Assembly (NCBI RefSeq): GCF_001543175.1 | Contig: NZ_CP014161.1 | Location: 806,001 to 870,000, forward strand | DNA length: 64,000 bases | Reading direction: 5' to 3' | Origin: Aerococcus urinae | Lineage (GTDB): Bacteria; Bacillota; Bacilli; Lactobacillales; Aerococcaceae | In this document: in pieces, positions 60,775-64,000 of the stretch | How the letters are laid out: every line of letters begins with the position of its first letter | Numbering within the stretch: the stretch's first letter is position 1 | Notes under the pieces: model-generated | Told to the model about the DNA's origin: nothing | What the model saw: only the letters and a program-made list of their open reading frames with translations | The model's database searches: none | Translations under genes and position numbers: made by a program

Positions 60775-61431
60775 ATGTGGTTTTACTACTTTATGGCTTA
60801 CTTGGTTAAAGCTTTAATTCGAATTGTTAATGGAAAACCAGAACTTTCCTATCATGAAGACTATGATCCTGACCAACACTATTTAATTGTTGCGCCCCAC
60901 CGCAGCATACTTGATCCGGTAATTATCGGTATCCATACCTTACCTAAACCGGTTCATTTCTTAGCCAAGCAGGAACTATTCTCATCCGCTTTGGTCAATT
61001 GGTGTTTAGACCACTTAGGCGTTATGCCAGTTGATCGGGAAAATCCAAGTATGGCTTCATTAAAAACAGCGGTAACAGAACTTAAAAAAGGTGAAGACAA
61101 CGTTGGACTTTTTCCTACTGGATCTCGTTATTCGACAGAAATTAAGGATGGGGCAGCCGTACTAGCAAAAATGGGTAAGGTAGATATTTTACCTGTTGCC
61201 TATCAAGGACCAATTCATATTTCTGGACTCTTTTCAAGAAAGTCAAAAAATCGGGTAAAGTTCAGAGTGGGAAAACCCATCTACTTGCCTGCTGGAAAGA
61301 AGTTATCAAAAGAAGAACTCAGTGAAATTGACCAGCAGATTGGGCAGGCTTTTCAAGAAATTGACCAGGCGATTGATCCTAATTATCACTATGATGTTGA
61401 AGAAGCTATCCGAGAACGGGATCGAAAATAA
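60775..61431 (+). CDS. plsC: 1-acyl-sn-glycerol-3-phosphate acyltransferase
   Basis: 218 residues. Adds the second acyl chain to make phosphatidic acid at the membrane. HRSILD is the HX4D catalytic motif near residue 43; FPTGSR replaces the usual FPEGTR; an N-terminal hydrophobic stretch (FYYFMAYLVKALIRIV) anchors it. ATG 60775 has GAGGTG seven bases upstream. The Glu to Thr and Thr to Ser changes in motif III may alter acyl-acceptor binding. Confidence 0.9.
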   Translation: MWFYYFMAYLVKALIRIVNGKPELSYHEDYDPDQHYLIVAPHRSILDPVIIGIHTLPKPVHFLAKQELFSSALVNWCLDHLGVMPVDRENPSMASLKTAVTELKKGEDNVGLFPTGSRYSTEIKDGAAVLAKMGKVDILPVAYQGPIHISGLFSRKSKNRVKFRVGKPIYLPAGKKLSKEELSEIDQQIGQAFQEIDQAIDPNYHYDVEEAIRERDRK

Positions 61432-61546
61432 GAATTCCTATGGCTAGGTCAGGCTATAGCTGTAAAAATCTAATAGCGAGAATGATTTCTTCACATACTA
61501 AAACAGCTTAGTTTATAGAATAAAAATTTATATTTTAAATTATAAG

Positions 61547-61575
61547 TTGACTTTAACTTAAAAAATGTTTATGAT
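61547..61575 (+). promoter_or_regulatory. Promoter of the lipoprotein attenuator leader
   Basis: TTGACT (61547-61552), exactly 17 bases, TATGAT (61570-61575). The 12-base direct repeat TAAAACAGCTTA occurs at 61499-61510 and 61579-61590, one copy on each side of the promoter, the second at the likely transcription start. Bases 61432-61498 hold nothing I can support. Confidence 0.7.
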
Positions 61576-61608
61576 TGTTAAAACAGCTTAAGAAAGGAGC
61601 ATGTGACT

Positions 61609-61689
61609 ATGTCAGTTAAATATCTTATCAACCAGAGCGCATGCTCTACTTATCAAAATGTACGATTTTACTTTAGCTATTTTAGATAG
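61609..61689 (+). CDS. Aromatic-rich leader peptide
   Basis: 26 codons with AAGGAG (61595-61600) eight bases before ATG 61609. The peptide ends VRFYFSYFR: five of its last seven residues are Phe or Tyr, and two more Tyr occur earlier. There is no resemblance to a functional protein. Its stop codon lies one base before RNA segment 1 of the attenuator, the geometry of ribosome-sensing leader peptides. The Shine-Dalgarno AGGAGCATG (61596-61604) can also pair with CATGCTCT (61640-61647) inside the coding region. Confidence 0.65.
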   Translation: MSVKYLINQSACSTYQNVRFYFSYFR

Positions 61690-61873
61690 CGTTTGTACTA
61701 TGGAGCATCATAGATACAAACGTCAAACTCAAGTTTGTATCTATGATGGCTAAGGATCTTAAGCGTGTCTAGCCCTCATAGAATGGATAAATTCTAAATG
61801 GGCTAATACCACAATTAATATATGCTATTATTCAGCCCATTTAGTTTTTTCCAAACTAGGTGGGCTTTTTTTA
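61690..61873 (+). promoter_or_regulatory. Multi-segment transcription attenuator of the binding lipoprotein gene
   Basis: Seven segments, each complementary to its neighbours. 1 (61691-61702) pairs with 2 (61709-61721), 12 bp with one bulge. 2 (61707-61721) pairs with 3 (61733-61747), 15 bp perfect. 3 (61741-61752) pairs with 4 (61770-61781), 11 bp with one mismatch. 4 (TAGCCC, 61770-61775) pairs with 5 (GGGCTA, 61800-61805). 5 (61794-61804) pairs with 6 (61834-61844), 11 bp perfect. 6 (61834-61847) pairs with 7 (61853-61866), 14 bp including two G-U pairs, followed by T7: an intrinsic terminator. Adjacent pairs exclude each other. The reading as a switch is inference; the complementarity is seen directly. 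Confidence 0.7.
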
Positions 61874-61895
61874 TACCTTTTTAGGGAGTGATAGT

Positions 61896-61928
61896 ATGGA
61901 AGGTCCGTTTAACAATCAGAGAAAATAG
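61896..61928 (+). CDS. Possible ten-residue mini-ORF
   Basis: ATG 61896 preceded by AGGGAGTG (61883-61890), ending at TAG 61926-61928, in the space between the terminator and the lipoprotein gene. It may be chance or may feed ribosomes towards the downstream start. Low confidence. Confidence 0.2.
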   Translation: MEGPFNNQRK

Positions 61929-61968
61929 CAAGTTAATCGTTTTTATATCGAATTATGGAGGAAAAATC

Positions 61969-62934
61969 ATGAAAAAATATTTACGTTATCTCGCAGCTGG
62001 TTTATTAACTTGTACATTAGCCGCTTGTTCCAACCAAGGCAATGAAAGTAGTAAGGATAAAGTTGATGTGGGGATCATCCAATACATGGAACATGATTCC
62101 TTACAAAAAGCTAAGGAAGGTTTCCAAGATAGGCTCAAAGAAGCTGGTTATGAAGAAGGTAAGAATTTAGAGATTGAATTCCATAACTCCCAAGGTGACC
62201 AGTCAAACCTGCAAAGTATTACCCAACAATTAAAAGGGAAGAAGGATTTAATTTTAAGTATTGCTACGCCAGCTGCCCAAGCCATGTTGAATACAGACAA
62301 GAAGACCCCGCAATTATTTACAGCAGTTACTGATCCTGTCGGCGCTAAATTAGTTGAAAGTAAGGAAAAACCAGGTAAAAATATGACCGGCACGAGTAAC
62401 TTGACCCCTGTTGGAGATGTGGTTAATTTATTATTAAAGGCTGATCCAAGTATAAAAACAATTGGTATCTTGTATAATTCAAGTGAAATGAACGCGCAAG
62501 TTCAATATGAACAAGCCAAGGAATATATTGAGTCCAAGGGCTTAAAAGTCGAAAGTATGACAGTGACGTCAACTAACGATGTGCAACAAGCGACTAAAAT
62601 CTTAGCTGAAAAAGTTGATGGCATCTACCTTCCAACAGATAACACCATTGCTAATACCATTCAAACCATTGGAAAGGTCCTAATGGAAACTAAGACGCCG
62701 TCAGTAGCCGCTTTCGATGCCGCTATCGAAGGGTCTCTATGTGCCTATGGGGTAGACTACTATAAATTAGGTCAACAAACTGGAAATATGGCTGTTGATA
62801 TCCTTAAAGGAGATAAAAAACCTGCGGACATTCCAGTAGAAATGTCTAAGGACATGGTCATTAAGGTAAACGATGAAATGGCTGCTGCCTTGGGAATGGA
62901 CAGTGAGGAATTGAAGGCGCGTTTAAAAGGATAG
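61969..62934 (+). CDS. ABC transporter substrate-binding lipoprotein (TrpX-like, COG2984 type)
   Basis: 321 residues from ATG 61969 with GGAGG seven bases upstream. Lipoprotein signal peptide MKKYLRYLAAGLLTCTLAAC, with Cys at residue 20 as the lipidation site. The mature part is a two-lobe periplasmic-type binding fold (GIIQYMEHDSLQKAKEGF ... LFTAVTDPVGAKLV ... TIGILYNSSEMNAQ ... YLPTDNTIANTI) matching the family that includes the TrpX tryptophan-binding protein. An aromatic amino acid is thus a fair guess for its ligand, and the aromatic leader peptide supports it. Unusually, no permease or ATPase gene follows; the next gene is an EIIC-like protein. Confidence 0.87.
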   Translation: MKKYLRYLAAGLLTCTLAACSNQGNESSKDKVDVGIIQYMEHDSLQKAKEGFQDRLKEAGYEEGKNLEIEFHNSQGDQSNLQSITQQLKGKKDLILSIATPAAQAMLNTDKKTPQLFTAVTDPVGAKLVESKEKPGKNMTGTSNLTPVGDVVNLLLKADPSIKTIGILYNSSEMNAQVQYEQAKEYIESKGLKVESMTVTSTNDVQQATKILAEKVDGIYLPTDNTIANTIQTIGKVLMETKTPSVAAFDAAIEGSLCAYGVDYYKLGQQTGNMAVDILKGDKKPADIPVEMSKDMVIKVNDEMAAALGMDSEELKARLKG

Positions 62935-63029
62935 TGAATAAAATTATTTAGAACAAATGAAAGATAAATAGCCAGACTAGAGGAATTTAGAAGAGGTCAA
63001 GAAGAGAAGAAAGTCAAAGCAATGTTAAA

Positions 63030-63186
63030 AGGTCTGACCTGCCGCAAACGACCAGGTAGCTTAAAAATCCTTGTAAAAGAGACCAGTCGGGTGACCTAGC
63101 GTATCGCTTTCTTATGTAAGAAGTATTGGCCTATATCTATAAGAACTGTAGCATGTGAATTAGGGCAGCCCAGAGCTGCCTTTTTA
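63030..63186 (+). other. Structured gene-free stretch ending in a terminator
   Basis: The 62935-63312 gap has no coding region. Within it GGTCT (63031-63035) can pair with AGACC (63080-63084) enclosing hairpin ACCTG / CAGGT (63037-63041, 63053-63057); alternatively AGGTC (63030-63034) pairs with GACCT (63093-63097). TTCTTA / TAAGAA forms another hairpin near 63110-63121. GGCAGC / GCTGCC (63164-63169, 63175-63180) with T5 is an intrinsic terminator. It may be the 3' end of the lipoprotein transcript or a leader RNA. No known class is recognised. Confidence 0.4.
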
Positions 63187-63256
63187 ATGTTAACTAATAA
63201 TATAAAAATAAATAATCTTTTTATATATTCAGGCATTTGTTGAAAATTTCAAGATT

Positions 63257-63276
63257 TTATCATGTTTTCATGATAA
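63257..63276. promoter_or_regulatory. Palindromic operator-like site before the EIIC-like gene
   Basis: TTATCATG-TTTT-CATGATAA, perfect 8-base arms, 36 bases before the gene start. It resembles a repressor site; the regulator is unknown and no clear -35/-10 pair can be assigned with confidence. Confidence 0.5.
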
Positions 63277-63312
63277 GATGTTAAAAATACTTTAAAGAAA
63301 GAAGGTTAATTA

Positions 63313-64000
63313 ATGCAGAATTTAAAAATTAAGGATATTTTTAACCAAGTTTTAAATGGGGCGTCAACTGGTATTGTTATTGGTTTAATTCCTAGTGCTA
63401 TACTGGGCGCTTTGACCCGATCTTGGCTCAGTTCACCCGGAATTTTGGCTGACTTTGCCGGCTCAATCCAGGCCTTTCAATTTGCTGTTCCCTTTTTAGT
63501 GGGACTCTTTGCTGCCTTGCAATTAAATATGAAAGGCATGGAGATTGCTGCTATGGCAGGAGCTGCGTTTTTAGGAAGTGGGGCAGCTCGCTTAGTTGAT
63601 GGCGCTTGGGCGCTCAAGGGAACAGGAGACTTAATAAACACGATTATTACCGTATTTATTGCTGCTATTTTCATTAAACTTTATAACAATCGCTGGCAAA
63701 GTCTCAATATTGTGATTCTTCCTTTATTGGGTGGAATTTTACCTGGTTTTATCGGTCGCTTAATCCTACCTCTGGTTAGTCAACTGACTTTACTTTTAGG
63801 CCAGGGGATTGCTCATCTTACAAAGATCCAACCATTAATTATGGCAATATTAATCGCTATTGCCTTTGCCATTATCATCGTTACGCCTCTATCCAGTGTT
63901 GCTATCGCTTACGCGGTATCCATTAGTGGTCTAGCGGCTGGTGCAGCTAACTTAGGGATTGTAGCTGTTGTATTTACATTTCTCTATGCCTCTTCACGAG
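63313..64000 (+). CDS. PTS EIIC-like membrane protein (PF13303 type), 3' end outside the window
   Basis: 229 residues visible, running off the right edge. Very hydrophobic, with at least six membrane spans and many Gly and Ala residues. The start QNLKIKDIFNQVLNGASTGIVIGLIPSAILG and the motif GMEIAAMAGAAFLGSG are like the EIIC_2 domain membrane proteins of Firmicutes, which lack the usual PTS phosphorylation domains and whose substrates are unknown. ATG 63313 has GAAGG seven bases upstream. No PTS EIIA or EIIB gene is seen before it. Confidence 0.72.
   Translation, partial: MQNLKIKDIFNQVLNGASTGIVIGLIPSAILGALTRSWLSSPGILADFAGSIQAFQFAVPFLVGLFAALQLNMKGMEIAAMAGAAFLGSGAARLVDGAWALKGTGDLINTIITVFIAAIFIKLYNNRWQSLNIVILPLLGGILPGFIGRLILPLVSQLTLLLGQGIAHLTKIQPLIMAILIAIAFAIIIVTPLSSVAIAYAVSISGLAAGAANLGIVAVVFTFLYASSR

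Noticed and set aside
61796-61812. GGGCTAATACCAC slightly resembles a T-box bulge before the lipoprotein gene
   Set aside because: No Stem I elements (AGAGAG, GGTGGAA) or specifier loop are present upstream, and the bases are explained better as segment 5 of the attenuator.
1-64000. CRISPR arrays, insertion sequences, prophage or toxin-antitoxin modules
   Set aside because: No regularly spaced repeats, transposase, integrase or phage structural genes were seen; gene content is housekeeping throughout.

Overview
The window is a gene-dense, AT-rich chromosomal segment of a low-GC Gram-positive bacterium. Housekeeping gene content points to Lactobacillales: RexAB-type recombination nuclease, recU-pbp1A, tig, clpX, ysxC, dnaG-rpoD, mreCD, PyrR-attenuated car/pyr genes, the L21-Prp-L27 trio and a glgBCDA operon. 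The gene set and style fit Aerococcus or a close relative, but that genus call is inference from memory, not from a search. Almost all of it looks like core chromosome; I see no insertion sequence, prophage or CRISPR array.

Layout. 1-7 kb: a truncated ABC-F ATPase, two HAD phosphatases, a low-molecular-weight tyrosine phosphatase, ung, a CopY-type repressor placed behind an alpha/beta hydrolase, and an ATP-grasp protein. 7-17 kb: pbp1A and recU on the minus strand, then tig, clpX, ysxC, dnaG and rpoD. 17-24 kb: aspartate kinase, a lone polar amino acid ABC ATPase, mreCD, and a T-box-controlled amino acid transporter with the binding protein fused to the permease. 24-32 kb: PyrR attenuator, then carA-carB-pyrB-pyrC-pyrD. 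32-34 kb: L21 leader, rplU-prp-rpmA and a YtxK-like methyltransferase. 34-38.6 kb, minus strand: a MarR-controlled heterodimeric ABC exporter and a LexA-boxed YolD-like gene. 38.6-41.8 kb: esterase, DegV, tRNA-Leu(GAG), VOC protein. 41.8-48 kb: glycogen operon behind a folded leader that ends in a terminator. 48-58 kb: SGNH hydrolase, trmK, a Nif3-like protein, rexB and rexA. 58-64 kb: tRNA-Gly(CCC), RNase H, lspA, an RluD-type synthase, yneF, plsC, a binding lipoprotein with a long attenuator leader, and the start of an EIIC-like membrane protein.

The most interesting non-coding signal lies at 61547-61872. A strong promoter drives a 26-codon leader peptide whose last seven codons include five for Phe or Tyr. 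It is followed by seven RNA segments that can pair only with their neighbours (1:2, 2:3, 3:4, 4:5, 5:6, 6:7); the last pair is an intrinsic terminator just before a TrpX-like substrate-binding lipoprotein. This looks like a ribosome-controlled attenuator responding to aromatic amino acids, in a lineage where T-boxes are the usual solution. Other notable signals are the structured leader before glgB, a hairpin that appears to bridge the Shine-Dalgarno and start codon of glgC, and a LexA box inside a near-consensus promoter for a lone YolD-like gene.
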